Assembly (NCBI GenBank): GCA_014380615.1
Contig: JACMJM010000005.1
Location: forward strand, 1 to 57,944
Length of the DNA stretch: 57,944 nt
Direction: 5' to 3'
Source: Sphingobacteriaceae bacterium
Lineage (GTDB): Bacteria; Bacteroidota; Bacteroidia; Sphingobacteriales; Sphingobacteriaceae
This document shows, one piece after another, positions 9,571-20,216 of this stretch; positions within the stretch are counted from its first letter, which is position 1, and each line of letters starts with the position of its first letter. The position numbers and the translations under genes are program-made. The notes beneath the pieces were generated by a model. It did no database searches. It was not told the origin of the DNA and saw only the letters and a program-made list of their open reading frames with translations.

Positions 9571-10191
9571 ATGTCCGCTAGAATTTTGGTTATCGTATAT
9601 TTTATAATCGCTCCTTTTATGGTGTTTTCATCCCTTTATGCTCAAAGCAATGATTCAACATTGCGAAAACACCAATTTAAATCGGGGCTTAAAATGGCTG
9701 GTGCCAGTGCCTCTTATGAAATGAAATTACTTAATAAATTTAGTTTGTATACCGAAGCGTCATACAGACACGCCCGAACGAAATATGAAAGAGACACTTA
9801 CGATAGTAGTTATGAATACGGGACTGTTGGATACAGCGACCTTGAAAAGATCAGCACTTTCTGGATGCAACAATACGGACTTGAACTGAGGCAATATTAT
9901 GGCTTGAAAAAAAGGGCGAGAAACGAAGACAATATTACCGCTCATAACTCTTTCGACTTTTTTAGTGCGGGAACAAGGTATGGCACCGGTACCGAACGGC
10001 TGAAAGGAGATAAGGTTAAACCCGGAGATATGACGTCTTACCATATATCGTGGGGATCGCAAAGAGCTTTAAATAAAGATATAAGTATTGAACTGCAATT
10101 AGGCGCAGCTTATAAACAGTGGTCGGCAATCCCCAAAAAAGGAGTTTTGCCCTTTGTAGAAATGAGATTCGGCTATGTAATAAATAAATGA
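9571..10191 (+). CDS. Secreted protein, possible small beta-barrel
   Basis: About 206 residues with a signal peptide ending near YAQS. The mature part alternates polar and hydrophobic residues and is rich in Tyr and Phe (LYTEASYRHARTKYER, VEMRFGYVIN at the C terminus). That pattern, with a terminal aromatic strand, fits an outer-membrane or periplasmic beta structure. I chose the ATG at 9571; a TTG two codons upstream is also in frame. I do not recognise the family. Confidence 0.65.
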   Translation: MSARILVIVYFIIAPFMVFSSLYAQSNDSTLRKHQFKSGLKMAGASASYEMKLLNKFSLYTEASYRHARTKYERDTYDSSYEYGTVGYSDLEKISTFWMQQYGLELRQYYGLKKRARNEDNITAHNSFDFFSAGTRYGTGTERLKGDKVKPGDMTSYHISWGSQRALNKDISIELQLGAAYKQWSAIPKKGVLPFVEMRFGYVINK

Positions 10192-10263
10192 TCGACAGTT
10201 ATTAACGTTTTTCCTGCGAAATATTCATTATAGAGTACATTGAAAAAAATCAGGTGCTATGCT

Positions 10264-10716
10264 TTATCGTTTTGCATTAAACTTGCCTTCAGTAACAGTT
10301 TTAGAGGCATTAGCGTCATTTTTACCAACGAAGCTAAAAGTACCTTCAATGTTTGTGCCTGAGATAGCAGTAACTTTTATACTTCCGGATACAGCAGAAT
10401 ATAAATTTAAATCGGAAGGACCGTTTGCATAATCCGCAATTGCTTCAGCATCTATTCCGGTTAAACTGTATTCTTTTACGCTTAGGTTTATAGGCAATAA
10501 CAAGGTGATACTTTCGGTGGTTCCCAAAACACCTACAATAGCCAGCATACCTTCGAATGGGGCAACCGAAACTTTAGCATCTTTGGCTTCTTTAGTTGAG
10601 CCGTCTACCTTAGCAGAAAGAAAAACCCCTGAAATAGCCTGATCATCCTTTTCACAAGAACTCATTACAGATGCACATAAAGCGAGAAGAATAACTAATG
10701 ACTTAATTCTTGCCAT
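10264..10716 (-). CDS. Small lipoprotein, DUF6252-like
   Basis: A 150-residue SPII lipoprotein (lipobox VMSSC, Cys20) with a compact beta-rich mature domain. The pattern of an early ISGVFLSAKVDG segment, a middle LAIVGVLG strand and a C-terminal GTFSFVGK...VTEGKFNAK segment resembles the DUF6252 lipoproteins common in Bacteroidota, whose role is unknown. It lies alone between a convergent secreted-protein gene and the large hybrid sensor gene. Confidence 0.7.
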   Translation of the reverse strand: MARIKSLVILLALCASVMSSCEKDDQAISGVFLSAKVDGSTKEAKDAKVSVAPFEGMLAIVGVLGTTESITLLLPINLSVKEYSLTGIDAEAIADYANGPSDLNLYSAVSGSIKVTAISGTNIEGTFSFVGKNDANASKTVTEGKFNAKR

Positions 10717-10856
10717 AATTGATGTGATAGTGGATTTAGCGTAATTATGAGAGTAAATCTAATCTAAAGATCTAATAATTATAGTATGTACGAGAAGATA
10801 ATGTTACAGCTATAAGGAACATATACAATTGTTAACTATAAGCTAAATTTTCGAAA

Positions 10857-13800
10857 TTAAACTTTTACATCCTTCCCGGATCTTTTAGAAGCCTCCGCTA
10901 AAACGCGGGTTAATTCTTCCAGCCTAATGGGTTTTGAAACATACTCGTTCATACCGGCAAGCAGGCAAATTTCCCTGTCTTCTACCAGGGCATTCGCTGT
11001 CATGGCTACAATTATCGGTTGTTTTTCAAACTCCTCCCTTATAATCTTTGTAGCCTCAAGTCCATCCATTACGGGCATTTGTACGTCCATTAAAACAATA
11101 TCGAATGATTCTGCCTTCAAAATATCTAACACTTCCTGCCCGTTATTGGCTAGTTTCGACTGGTATCCAAGCTTACTTAAAATCTTAATAATCAGTTTTT
11201 GATTGATTAAATTATCTTCAGCGATCAGGATATTCAGCGGATTCTTTTCGGCAAAATCCTCTGCAAGCAGAGTCGGCGACTTTTCAGCTTGAACTTCGGA
11301 ACGTTGCTCCTGATTGTTTAATTGAGCCTGAACAACTCGTAACAGTTGTTGCTGTTTTACGGGCTTAGTTAAAATCGCCGAAAACAAATGCGCATATTTT
11401 CGCTGGGTCTCATCACCAATAGAGCTTAATAAAACAATCGGCAGGGCCGGAATCTTCTCTTTAACCTGCCGACTAAACTCAACTCCGTCCATTTCAGGCA
11501 TTTGCATATCCGAAATCACCAGATCAAAAGTATTGCCTTCTGAAAGCACTTTTAAGGCCTCATTTCCTGAGGATGTTACCGTTATAATAAGTTTCCATAA
11601 CTCCAGCTGAGTTTTAAGGATCTTTAAATTGGTTTGATTATCGTCAACAATTAATACTTTTTTACCCTCGCAACCGGAAATTCCGAAGTATACTAAAGGT
11701 TTACTAATCTCTGTGCTAATCTTACAATCTACCGTAAATCTAAAGCTGGTACCTTCCCCTTCCCTGCTTTCCACCTGTATTTCTCCCCCCATTAATTTGG
11801 CAAGCCGTTCGCATATTACAAGCCCTAAGCCTGTTCCTCCGTACTTTCGGGTTGTAGACGAGTCTACCTGTGAAAATGCTTTAAACAAACGCCCCAATTT
11901 ATCCTGCGGAATACCTATACCTGTATCTCTTACTTCGAACGCGATCTCGAGATCATCCCCCTCCAGACTAACCAAACTAACCCCGATATAAATTTCTCCT
12001 TTATGGGTAAACTTAACGGCATTTCCCACCAGGTTAATAAGGATCTGGCGCAGCCTGAGGCTATCTGCGAAAACCTGTACCGGAATTTGATAGTCTATTA
12101 AATAAACAAGGTCGAGTCCGGTTTGAGCGGTAGGGGTAGAAAAAAGATCCATCACTTCCTCAATGCACTTTCGGAGGTCGAAATGATGAGGATCAAGTTC
12201 CAGATTGCCTGATTCTATTTTCGAGAAATCCAGAATATCGTTAATAACACTCAAAAGTGCTTCTCCGCTATTTCTTATCGTTTCGGCATAATCGCGCTGC
12301 TCTTTGTCGAGTTCGGTTTCGCACAAGAGGGAAGCCATACCCAAAACACCGTTCATGGGAGTACGAATCTCATGGCTCATGGTGGCCAGGAAGGTACTTT
12401 TAGCCTGATTGGCCCTTTCGGCTCCTTCCCGTGCAGATTGCTCGAGTTCAGTTTGCACACGCAATTCTTCGGCCTGTACCTGCAATTCTTCCGATTGCTC
12501 CTGTAATTCTTCCGCCTGGGTCTTTAATTCTTCAGATTGTGATTTCAGCTCCTCGGATTGCGCCTGTAACTCTTCGTTTACGTTCTGCAACTCATCAGAT
12601 TTTTTTTGAAGTTGAATAGTACGATCTTTAACCTGCCTTTCTAATTCTCTTTTCTGACTTTCAATCGCTTTTACACGGTAACGGAAAACCGCATAGGCAG
12701 CAGCAAGTATCAGCAGAATTGAAAGTATCCTGAACCACCAGGTTTTCCAGAAAGGCGGGCTGATTATTATTTTAATTGACGTGGGTTGTTCGTTCCACAC
12801 GCCGTCGTTATTAGCTGCTTTAACTTTAAGCACGTATGTGCCCGGGTCGAGATTAGTATAGGTTACTTTTCTTTCGTGCCCCGAATAAATCCATTCTTTA
12901 TCAAAACCATCCAGCATGTAAGCATATTCATTTTCGTGCGGAGCAATAAAGTTGAGGGCCGAAAACTCAAAAGTAAAAACAGACTGCCTGTAATTAAGAT
13001 AAATTTCTTGAGTCTCTCCAATGGTATTTTGTAACGGAGAATCGTTATTATAAGAAGTTATTGACTTATTAAATATTTGAAAATCGGTAAATACAACAGG
13101 TGGTTTAACTTTATTTCCGCCAACCTTTTCGGGATCAAAAATACTGAAACCATCTGTACCTCCAAAAACCAGGTTACCGTTCTTTAATTTTAAAAAAGCG
13201 TTCTGTTTAAACTCATTACCTTGCAAACCATCGGTAGCGGTATAGCCTTTTATAGCTTTAGTATCCGGATTATAGCGGCACAAGCCATAGCCCGTACTGA
13301 GCCATAAATTTCCTTTTCTATCTTCCAAAATGCCGTAAATGATGTCGTTTGGCAAGCCATCCTCTTCATAAATACTCGTAAACTTTCCGGTTTTTCTATC
13401 GAACAGATTTAATCCGTTACCAGTACCAATCCAAAACCGCTTTTTACTATCTTCAAAAAGCACGTAAACTTTATTATTACTTAGGGAATGAATATCTATC
13501 TCATTATGAAGATAGGGAGTATATTTTTTTGTTTTAGTATCTAATAATTGCAGGCCCAACCAGGTCCCCAGCCAGATTTTGCCATTACCTTCATCGTGCA
13601 TACTTACGGTATAGTTGTCGAGGCTAATACCTGGGGCTGCGTAACTTTCAAAACTTTTGGTCTTAGGATCAAAAAGCATTAAACCCTTAAAAGTTTGAAC
13701 CCAAAAATTATTACTTTTATCATGATACAGGTACATAACCGACTGATGAAGCAGAGGGCTGGTGTCGTCCTGGCTTTTGTTTTTGTAATGAATCAGCCTG

Positions 13801-15056
13801 TTCGTTTTAGGGTCAAGATTGTCTAATCCTCCGTACCAGTAACCCATCCACAATTTTCCTTCTTTGTCTTTAGCAATCGAGGTAACAACATCGGCTCCAA
13901 TGGTGTTAGGATCGCCTTTTTTCGATTTGAAATGTTGAAACGATTTGGTAAGCGGGTTAAATTTATTTAAGCCACCTCCGTCTGTACCGATCCAGATATT
14001 ACCTTCATTATCTTCGCATAATGATGCTATATTGTTATTACTTAAACTATTTTCGGAAGATGTATTCCCCTTATAGGTTTCAAAGTTTTTCTCGGTAACT
14101 AAATCAACTCCTCCGCTATAGGTTGCGATCCATATATTCTTGTTTTTATCTATAAAAATACTATTCACCGAGTTAGAACCGATGCTTTCCAGGTCACCGG
14201 GGTTATTCTGATAAGCATGTATGGTTTTCCGGTCCTTTTCTATAATAAAGAGGCCTGCATTTTCGGTTCCGACCCACATTCTGCCATGATGATCTTTGCG
14301 GATAGCGCGGATTGTGACCTCGAATAAGTGGTTTTTTTCAAAAGGTTTTAAAATTTTGGTTTTGGGATTGAGTATAAACAAACCACCGTTGGCCGAAATC
14401 CAGATATTGTTTTGGTAATCATAAGCCGCTTCAACAATGTTTTGAAGATTTATATTTTTATAATAGGTGATAGTAGAAGTTTTAGTATTGAATAAGTAAA
14501 CACCCGAATAAGGAAACATTATCCACAGATTGCCAGACGGATCGATCAGCATTTCCTGTATACCTTCTTTTGCTGTAATGCTTGCCAACATAATGAAACG
14601 CTGCTTTTGTTTATTGTATTTGTAAATAGCACCACCCGCGGTACAATAAAGATTTTTGTTTTTATCCTCCCGAAAATTTATCACAAGAGTCTCTTTCAAC
14701 TCTTTGTGTTCTAAAAAGTTGTTTTTGTTCCGTTGGTACCGGCAAAGCCCCCGTTCGGTTCCAACCCAAATATTCCCGTCCGAATCTTCGAACAATTCCT
14801 TTGTATCATCATCAATAAGGCTGGCCGGATCGTTAGGTTTATGCTTAAAAACTTCGCAATTGTAGCCGTTATACTTATTTAATCCATTGGAGGTGGCAAC
14901 CCATATAAAACCTTTACTGTCGTGTACTATAGATTTAGCCTCGCTGGTTGAAAGCCCTTTAGAAACATTCAGGTGATTAAAGCGAAAATTATAGTTCTGG
15001 CTGAAGGCAGATAAAGCAAAAAACTGCAAAACAATAAGCGACAACTTTCTTAACAT
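10857..15056 (-). CDS. Hybrid sensor histidine kinase with two-component propeller and two receiver domains
   Basis: A 1399-residue protein with, in order, a signal peptide, repeated propeller blades ([33 protein letters not shown] and others, to about residue 690), a Y_Y_Y domain (about 700-765), one membrane helix (about 768-790), a long Glu/Gln-rich coiled coil (about 800-875), a HisKA domain with the phospho-His in [10 protein letters not shown] near 897, a HATPase domain (about 1000-1125) and two receiver domains (about 1150-1265 and 1285-1395). The architecture resembles the hybrid two-component systems that sense periplasmic oligosaccharides, but it ends in a second receiver rather than an AraC DNA-binding domain. 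A partner regulator must therefore act in trans. The ligand is unknown. Confidence 0.92.
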   Translation of the reverse strand: MLRKLSLIVLQFFALSAFSQNYNFRFNHLNVSKGLSTSEAKSIVHDSKGFIWVATSNGLNKYNGYNCEVFKHKPNDPASLIDDDTKELFEDSDGNIWVGTERGLCRYQRNKNNFLEHKELKETLVINFREDKNKNLYCTAGGAIYKYNKQKQRFIMLASITAKEGIQEMLIDPSGNLWIMFPYSGVYLFNTKTSTITYYKNINLQNIVEAAYDYQNNIWISANGGLFILNPKTKILKPFEKNHLFEVTIRAIRKDHHGRMWVGTENAGLFIIEKDRKTIHAYQNNPGDLESIGSNSVNSIFIDKNKNIWIATYSGGVDLVTEKNFETYKGNTSSENSLSNNNIASLCEDNEGNIWIGTDGGGLNKFNPLTKSFQHFKSKKGDPNTIGADVVTSIAKDKEGKLWMGYWYGGLDNLDPKTNRLIHYKNKSQDDTSPLLHQSVMYLYHDKSNNFWVQTFKGLMLFDPKTKSFESYAAPGISLDNYTVSMHDEGNGKIWLGTWLGLQLLDTKTKKYTPYLHNEIDIHSLSNNKVYVLFEDSKKRFWIGTGNGLNLFDRKTGKFTSIYEEDGLPNDIIYGILEDRKGNLWLSTGYGLCRYNPDTKAIKGYTATDGLQGNEFKQNAFLKLKNGNLVFGGTDGFSIFDPEKVGGNKVKPPVVFTDFQIFNKSITSYNNDSPLQNTIGETQEIYLNYRQSVFTFEFSALNFIAPHENEYAYMLDGFDKEWIYSGHERKVTYTNLDPGTYVLKVKAANNDGVWNEQPTSIKIIISPPFWKTWWFRILSILLILAAAYAVFRYRVKAIESQKRELERQVKDRTIQLQKKSDELQNVNEELQAQSEELKSQSEELKTQAEELQEQSEELQVQAEELRVQTELEQSAREGAERANQAKSTFLATMSHEIRTPMNGVLGMASLLCETELDKEQRDYAETIRNSGEALLSVINDILDFSKIESGNLELDPHHFDLRKCIEEVMDLFSTPTAQTGLDLVYLIDYQIPVQVFADSLRLRQILINLVGNAVKFTHKGEIYIGVSLVSLEGDDLEIAFEVRDTGIGIPQDKLGRLFKAFSQVDSSTTRKYGGTGLGLVICERLAKLMGGEIQVESREGEGTSFRFTVDCKISTEISKPLVYFGISGCEGKKVLIVDDNQTNLKILKTQLELWKLIITVTSSGNEALKVLSEGNTFDLVISDMQMPEMDGVEFSRQVKEKIPALPIVLLSSIGDETQRKYAHLFSAILTKPVKQQQLLRVVQAQLNNQEQRSEVQAEKSPTLLAEDFAEKNPLNILIAEDNLINQKLIIKILSKLGYQSKLANNGQEVLDILKAESFDIVLMDVQMPVMDGLEATKIIREEFEKQPIIVAMTANALVEDREICLLAGMNEYVSKPIRLEELTRVLAEASKRSGKDVKV

Positions 15057-15258
15057 ATATGGTGGATTAACCCCGTAAAGGGGTGTTGGTTCTACGCATG
15101 TATACTCTATGCCAAATTTTTAGTTACATCATATTCGAAATAGCAAACACATGTATTACAACTGTAAATCAGAATATTAACTTATAGCATAAGGTTAAAA
15201 CCGTAGAATTTATAGTGATTAGAAAAAAAAAATGCAGTAGTGATTACTGGAAATTGGC

Positions 15259-15681
15259 CTAAACATTGTTCTTTATAAAGTCTTTAACAATCTTCATGGT
15301 GGGTGCGTCAAGATTTATACATTCTTCGAAGTATTCCCTCATGTATTCTTCCTTAAAATCATCCAATGACCTCCACTCGTCCATATTAACAACCTTTATA
15401 GCAAGAGGAAAGTCTTCAAAACACCTGGATTGAACGGGCTTATCATAAAGCTTTAAAAAACCATGGTGATGGCCGTTCATATTTTGGCGATAAGCTTTTA
15501 AAATAACATCTCTTTCGCCCTCCATCATGGCCAATATATTACCTTGAGCAAAAACGGCTAGCGACGTTATGCCATTTAACTTATTGTACTCCCGGTTTCG
15601 AATTATAGACTGTCGGGCAATCTCAACATCAATAATCTCGGTAGCCGAGCTTAAATAGATTATAGTATGCAGGGTGGTCAT
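15259..15681 (-). CDS. BLUF-fold protein lacking the conserved flavin glutamine
   Basis: A 140-residue single-domain protein that aligns with BLUF photosensor domains: YLSSATE at the start, NGITSLAVF in the middle and MMEGE after it. The photocycle Tyr (Tyr9) and the flavin-contacting Asn (Asn33) are present. At the position of the essential Gln (in the family pattern FxQxLEG) there is Ala51, in ILAMMEG. A classical BLUF light reaction is thus unlikely, although flavin may still bind. It lies between two sensor kinase genes in the same orientation, which hints at a signalling role. Confidence 0.75.
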   Translation of the reverse strand: MTTLHTIIYLSSATEIIDVEIARQSIIRNREYNKLNGITSLAVFAQGNILAMMEGERDVILKAYRQNMNGHHHGFLKLYDKPVQSRCFEDFPLAIKVVNMDEWRSLDDFKEEYMREYFEECINLDAPTMKIVKDFIKNNV

Positions 15682-15788
15682 GGTTAGCCGTAAGAACCTA
15701 ATTTATCAAAAAAAAATGAGATGCAAAAAAATACACTTATTTAACAGGCAGGTAAATAATCGGTTAGCGAAAATAATTCAACAAAAGC

Positions 15789-17111
15789 TTAAGCAGATCT
15801 TAAACGAATACCGAATACAGAACCTTCATTAACTTCACTCTCAAAAACGAGCTTTCCATCCATGCGTTCGGCGAAGTCTTTGCAAAGAAGTAATCCGAGG
15901 CCAATGCCGCGCTCTAAGCCGGTGCCAACTGTAGATTTGGCGTTTGCTGTAAACAGGTACTTCTGTTTTTCGCGGGGTATCCCTACACCGCTATCTTTAA
16001 CAAAGATGGTCAATTCATGTTTTTCTCTTGTAACAAAAACCGAAATACAGCCGCCCGTAGGTGTAAACTTTATAGCGTTTTGAATGAGGTTTCTGAGAAC
16101 CAGCTGCAACATATTTGCGTCTGCGCAGACTTTCAATTCAGCATCGATCGAATAATCAACCGTAATGTGTTTCTTTTCTGAAACAATTTTCTGTACCTCG
16201 ATGGTATTTTTAATAGTATCCGATAGATTTAGCTCTTTAATATCAGCTCTAATTCCTTCCATCTGCGATTTAGACCAGTACAGTAGATTCACTATCATTT
16301 CCGACGCATTTTTTGTGGCATGGATAAGCTTACCTTCAAGCTCGTGTTTTTCTTCTTTACCGAGGTTTATATCATTAATTATTTCGAGATATCCTTGTAA
16401 GGAATCTAAAGGCGCACGTAAATCATGAGCCACAATAGAAAACAAGCGGTTTTTTTCTGCGTTTAGGCGGGCCAGTTCTATGTTTTGCTCGGTTATTTTT
16501 TGGTTTTGGACAGCGATTGCCTCCGCCCTTTGGATGGCCATCGAACGCTCATTTTCGTAGTTACGCCGAAGCAAACTGGTACCGATATATAAAAAACTGA
16601 TAACTAAGAGGTAGGTAAAAAAGAAATGAATATACCGTTCGTTATCGTTATCGTAGGCATAAGGAAACAAGTCGGGTTTTAGGTATTGCAGTACCAGAGA
16701 AGAACAAACGAAAATAATGTTTAAGGGAATCCAGATAATATATTGCCGCCTGGGTACTACAAGGATGATAATAGCGAACGACAAGGTATACAGCAAAAGC
16801 GTTGGCCCGTTAATTCCCGAACTGAAGAAAAAGGTACTGCAAAAAAGGAGGTTATTGATGATACTATACCATACTATCGCTAAGGTAAACTTCTTAGCAA
16901 ATCGGGAGAGGTAATAAAAAACGGAGTGTATTATAAGAATGAGACTGGTTACCGCCAGCAGCTGCCACTTAAATGTCGCCAGATTAAAACTCAGTTCTGA
17001 GGCCAAAGCCAAATAACCGAGCAAACAAATCGAATTAAAAATTCTGGCTTCTAACGGAAACTCTGTTACATCACCAACTAAATTGTGCCAAATCTTAGAT
17101 AATCGTATCAA
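15789..17111 (-). CDS. Membrane sensor histidine kinase
   Basis: A 440-residue protein with about six N-terminal membrane helices (residues 25-180), a short coiled coil (about 190-220), a HisKA domain with the phospho-His in AHDLRAPLDSL near residue 228, and a HATPase domain with N-box NLIQNAIKF and the G1 and G2 segments KDSGVGIP and GIGLGL. There is no receiver domain and no adjacent response regulator, so it is an orphan kinase. The 7TM-like sensor part has no recognised ligand-binding fold. Confidence 0.88.
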   Translation of the reverse strand: MIRLSKIWHNLVGDVTEFPLEARIFNSICLLGYLALASELSFNLATFKWQLLAVTSLILIIHSVFYYLSRFAKKFTLAIVWYSIINNLLFCSTFFFSSGINGPTLLLYTLSFAIIILVVPRRQYIIWIPLNIIFVCSSLVLQYLKPDLFPYAYDNDNERYIHFFFTYLLVISFLYIGTSLLRRNYENERSMAIQRAEAIAVQNQKITEQNIELARLNAEKNRLFSIVAHDLRAPLDSLQGYLEIINDINLGKEEKHELEGKLIHATKNASEMIVNLLYWSKSQMEGIRADIKELNLSDTIKNTIEVQKIVSEKKHITVDYSIDAELKVCADANMLQLVLRNLIQNAIKFTPTGGCISVFVTREKHELTIFVKDSGVGIPREKQKYLFTANAKSTVGTGLERGIGLGLLLCKDFAERMDGKLVFESEVNEGSVFGIRLRSA

Positions 17112-17207
17112 ATTACATAGCGTGTGCAGTAATTTTTATACGCAGGCGAACTCTAAATGTTATAATATTTTAGCCTAACGAGAGCCGGTAAGTTTACTAC
17201 TTTACCA

Positions 17208-17660
17208 TCAATCTGATCGGTTAAAAACCATTGTTTTACCAATAAACTCGAATTGCCAAAACCCCTTTACATTAAGAAGTCCGCTTTTTCCGAAATAGGC
17301 AACAGAACTCCATGTTTTACCAGTTTTAGCGTCGTAAATTTTCCCACCTTCCCAGCGTTTACTTTTGGGATTATACTTTAGCTCAGATAACACCTGCAAC
17401 CCGATAAGCTTTCTTTGCCTCAGCTTTGGATCGGGGTTATTCTCATCTGTCCGGGTGTTCATCGGCTTGGTTTTGTCGTCGGTATCTTTAAACCAAAGCA
17501 CTTTGGCTTTATACTCCTCACCTTCCCGGTATACCCGCACTTTTACATTACCCCGAACAGACATCCAATTGCCTATAATTGCATCCGATTGAGTAACTGA
17601 ATAGCCTTTGGCAGTAAAAACAAAAAGAGATACCAAAAAGAGAAATAACTTAATCCGCAT
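17208..17660 (-). CDS. DUF2147 domain secreted protein
   Basis: A protein of about 150 residues with a signal peptide (MRIKLFLFLVSLFVF) and a DUF2147 domain: IIGNWMS near the start, then VRVYREGEEYKAKVLW, a middle LIGLQVLSELKY and a terminal WQFEFIGKTMVFNR. The family is a lipocalin-like periplasmic or secreted domain of unknown role. I placed the start at the Met at 17660 because it begins the signal peptide; the open frame extends 17 codons upstream. Confidence 0.8.
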   Translation of the reverse strand: MRIKLFLFLVSLFVFTAKGYSVTQSDAIIGNWMSVRGNVKVRVYREGEEYKAKVLWFKDTDDKTKPMNTRTDENNPDPKLRQRKLIGLQVLSELKYNPKSKRWEGGKIYDAKTGKTWSSVAYFGKSGLLNVKGFWQFEFIGKTMVFNRSD

Positions 17661-17770
17661 ATTATAAAAACGCAAATTTACGAATAAGTGTTTTAGAGTT
17701 ATAGTTATCAAAAAAGATAGTAACCAGTAACAAGCAAAGCTAATTTTCTGTAAGCATCCCTATATAAACA

Positions 17771-17802
17771 GAACGCCCGCAAAAGCGAATTTGCGGGCGT
17801 TC
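17771..17802 (-). terminator. Terminator after GH26 gene
   Basis: A perfect 13-bp inverted repeat, 17771-17783 pairing with 17790-17802, GC-rich (core CGCCCGC), with a 6-nt loop. It lies 20 bp after the stop codon of the GH26 gene, between that gene and the DUF2147 gene. Confidence 0.85.
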
Positions 17803-17822
17803 AAAATACTTAATCGTTGACT

Positions 17823-19283
17823 TTATTTTAACGAAGGCATTTCATCGAGTGTTATCACGTAAGTGTGATTAAGGGTTTTCTTCCAAAGATCAAGAGAATT
17901 ATGCGTGCTGTTACGAGTATAATCTCCATACCATGGCATAAACCACGACCAAGCCGCAGCATCTTTAACCAGATTATCGGGATCGGGCATAGAACCGCAT
18001 TCGGTTATAGATACCATTTTTTTACCGCCATACAAGGTATTCATGTTATTAAATTCAACCGATTGGGATGTATGGTTGCCTTGCTGATAAATGTCTCTTC
18101 CAACAATATCAACATATTGATCGCCGGGATACCATGTCTGATCGTTTGGTTCGCGTGTCCATACCCATATTAAATTTTTAAGGCCATGATAATTCACCAT
18201 CCTGTCGTACATAACCTGATAAAGTTTTTTGCAGGGAGCAGCACCTTTTGCGCCCCACCAGAACCAGCCACCTGCAGCTTCATGCAATGGTCTCCAGATT
18301 ACCGGAACACCTTGTGTTTGTAATTCTTTAAGAAGGCCCGAGATGTAATCAATATCGCTGATCATGGCTTTATACTCGGCAGAAGTTGTAGAGGTAATTT
18401 TAGAAACATCGAAAGTTGTTTTACTAGTGTAAAACTCCTCCGTACGGCGCGAAGGGTCTCTCCAGTGCCAAATAAGAACCGGAATACCATTTCTATCCCA
18501 CCATGTTTTAGCGTCGCGTATGGGCGTTTTATTATCGTACCATGTATAATTGCGATTTACGTGCATAAAATCAAGACCTAATATAGCTGGCTCCTTTCCG
18601 GTATTAGTTTTAAGCCAGTTAGTTTCATCAAAACTATTTAAGGTCATTACGCCGGAGATGATTTTCGTTCCGTAGTTATTTCGAAGAAACTGATATACCT
18701 TGTTTGCCTGTGTTGTTGCTCCCGGAGTAACCAGGCTGGTATTGATATTGAATCGGCTGGCTGGATTTACAATTTCAAGCGAGAGATAATCTATGTTTAT
18801 ATATCCCCAGGAATTTTTGATAGCTATTGTATGCGTACCTGCGGTTAACCTGTACGAGTTTATAAGCCGATAATTGAGATAAGAAGAATTATTTGTTAAC
18901 GTAAAATTGGTGTTTACCCCGTCTATAGAAATGATATTGGTTTTTTCGCCATAGGGAGCCGCCGCATTGATATAAATATTGTAATAATTAGTGGTTGAAA
19001 TATTTACTATTATAGAGATATTACCTGAATTTTGGGCCACATAATTACCCCCCGAACGTGCGCCGTCGGCTACCTTTACAGCACCGTTTGTTAATGTTCC
19101 GCTTTCGGCCTCGAGCCTTTGAGCACTGGCTGGCGGATTGGCTGCCACGGCCGAAATTGTACTTTGGTTTTTTGAATTTTTGGTTAAGGTGACCTCTGTA
19201 GAAGGAATCTCCTTTTTACAGGAGAAGATGCTGATCAGCGTTGTACACAATAACAAGCTGAGCCTGAGTTTTTTTTGGTTCAT
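17823..19283 (-). CDS. GH26 beta-mannanase-like lipoprotein with N-terminal CBM
   Basis: A 486-residue SPII lipoprotein (lipobox ISIFSC). Residues about 52-172 form a beta-rich carbohydrate-binding module of the CBM35/CBM6 kind (RLEAESGTL at its start, YINIDYLSLEIV at its end). Residues about 180-486 form a GH26 domain. The acid/base Glu is in WRPLHEAAGGWFWW near residue 333 and the nucleophile Glu in VSITECGS near residue 426; the aromatic WHWRDP segment is also typical. The enzyme should cut internal beta-1,4 links in mannans at the cell surface. No SusC/SusD pair is adjacent, so it is not part of an obvious polysaccharide utilisation locus. Confidence 0.9.
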   Translation of the reverse strand: MNQKKLRLSLLLCTTLISIFSCKKEIPSTEVTLTKNSKNQSTISAVAANPPASAQRLEAESGTLTNGAVKVADGARSGGNYVAQNSGNISIIVNISTTNYYNIYINAAAPYGEKTNIISIDGVNTNFTLTNNSSYLNYRLINSYRLTAGTHTIAIKNSWGYINIDYLSLEIVNPASRFNINTSLVTPGATTQANKVYQFLRNNYGTKIISGVMTLNSFDETNWLKTNTGKEPAILGLDFMHVNRNYTWYDNKTPIRDAKTWWDRNGIPVLIWHWRDPSRRTEEFYTSKTTFDVSKITSTTSAEYKAMISDIDYISGLLKELQTQGVPVIWRPLHEAAGGWFWWGAKGAAPCKKLYQVMYDRMVNYHGLKNLIWVWTREPNDQTWYPGDQYVDIVGRDIYQQGNHTSQSVEFNNMNTLYGGKKMVSITECGSMPDPDNLVKDAAAWSWFMPWYGDYTRNSTHNSLDLWKKTLNHTYVITLDEMPSLK

Positions 19284-19620
19284 AAATAATTTGGTTTTTT
19301 TTAGTTATGCCCAAACTACAATTCCAATTTACTAATGATTGTTGATTGTCAAAAACTTGTTACATTAAGTTAAAAATCTATCAATTCCAACGCTGTTTTT
19401 AGCAAATTCTTTAAAATCTCTCGGATAATCTCTTACCGGGAGCGAAGGCTCGAACTAACAAGCTGATAATCTATAGGCCAGACCTCATAAGGCCTATTTT
19501 ATCGAACAGTTCACAAGATGCGCCGGGCTAGTCCAAACCACCCAAACAAGTCCAAGCGGAGCATTAATTATCTTAGAAATCCGTACTTCCCGGTTTTCGC
19601 TTGTTTCCATTGTTTAAATT
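19284..19620. other. Intergenic region with a small inverted repeat
   Basis: The gap holds no convincing gene. ATAGGCC at 19473-19479 pairs with GGCCTAT at 19491-19497 and is followed by T residues, so it may act as a terminator. The sequence GCTCGAACTA nearby resembles part of the short repeat at 54971. Confidence 0.4.
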
Positions 19621-20187
19621 CTAAACCCTTAATGAACCACGAAACCCTCTGGCACCGTAATAAGATTCTGCGCCGTTATGATAAACGAAAACTGTGTTAT
19701 ACCTTCGATCACAAAACAGGGCTCCGCCTAATTTTCTGATATCGGCAGGTGTTTTTACCCAACTGGATGTTTTAGTATCAAAATTACCGAGTGTTTGCAA
19801 TTCGCGATACTGCTCTTCAGTTAATAGCTCAATACCCATATCCGCTGCCATTTGAGTAGCACTGGCTTTAGGCTTATGTTCTTTTCTCGACTCGAGAGCC
19901 TGACTATCGTAGCAAATGCTTCGGCGGCCCTGAGGGCTCTCAGCCGAACAATCAAAAAAAATATATTCGTCTTTATCTTTGTCATAATCAACAACATCCG
20001 GTTCACCGCCAGTTCTTTCCATTTCGTCAAGCGACCAAAGTTTTTCCCTTCCAGGTGTTATATCTAACTTTGCCAGTACTTTTTCCCAGTCAATATCCTT
20101 ATGACGTGCCATGTTTTTTTCGAAACGAGCTTTTAAAACGTTTAGCAGGTCTTGATGCTCTGACAATGGTTTGTTAGTATTATTCAT
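19621..20187 (-). CDS. DUF4256 domain protein
   Basis: A 188-residue soluble protein that matches the DUF4256 family: WSLDEMERTGGEPDVV near residue 75, the segment EYIFFDCSAESPQGRRS near 90-110, then MGIELLTEEQYRELQ and a C-terminal VFVYHNGAESYYGARGFR. No catalytic role is established for the family to my knowledge. It starts 30 bp after the stop of the DUF1801 gene in the same orientation and probably shares its transcript. Confidence 0.85.
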   Translation of the reverse strand: MNNTNKPLSEHQDLLNVLKARFEKNMARHKDIDWEKVLAKLDITPGREKLWSLDEMERTGGEPDVVDYDKDKDEYIFFDCSAESPQGRRSICYDSQALESRKEHKPKASATQMAADMGIELLTEEQYRELQTLGNFDTKTSSWVKTPADIRKLGGALFCDRRYNTVFVYHNGAESYYGARGFRGSLRV

Positions 20188-20216
20188 AGTATTTATAAAG
20201 ATTTCAATAAACTATA

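Noticed and set aside
12409..12619. Ser/Cys-rich plus-strand frames opposite the hybrid kinase
   Set aside because: They are the complement of the regular EELQ-type coiled coil, which leaves other frames open by its composition.
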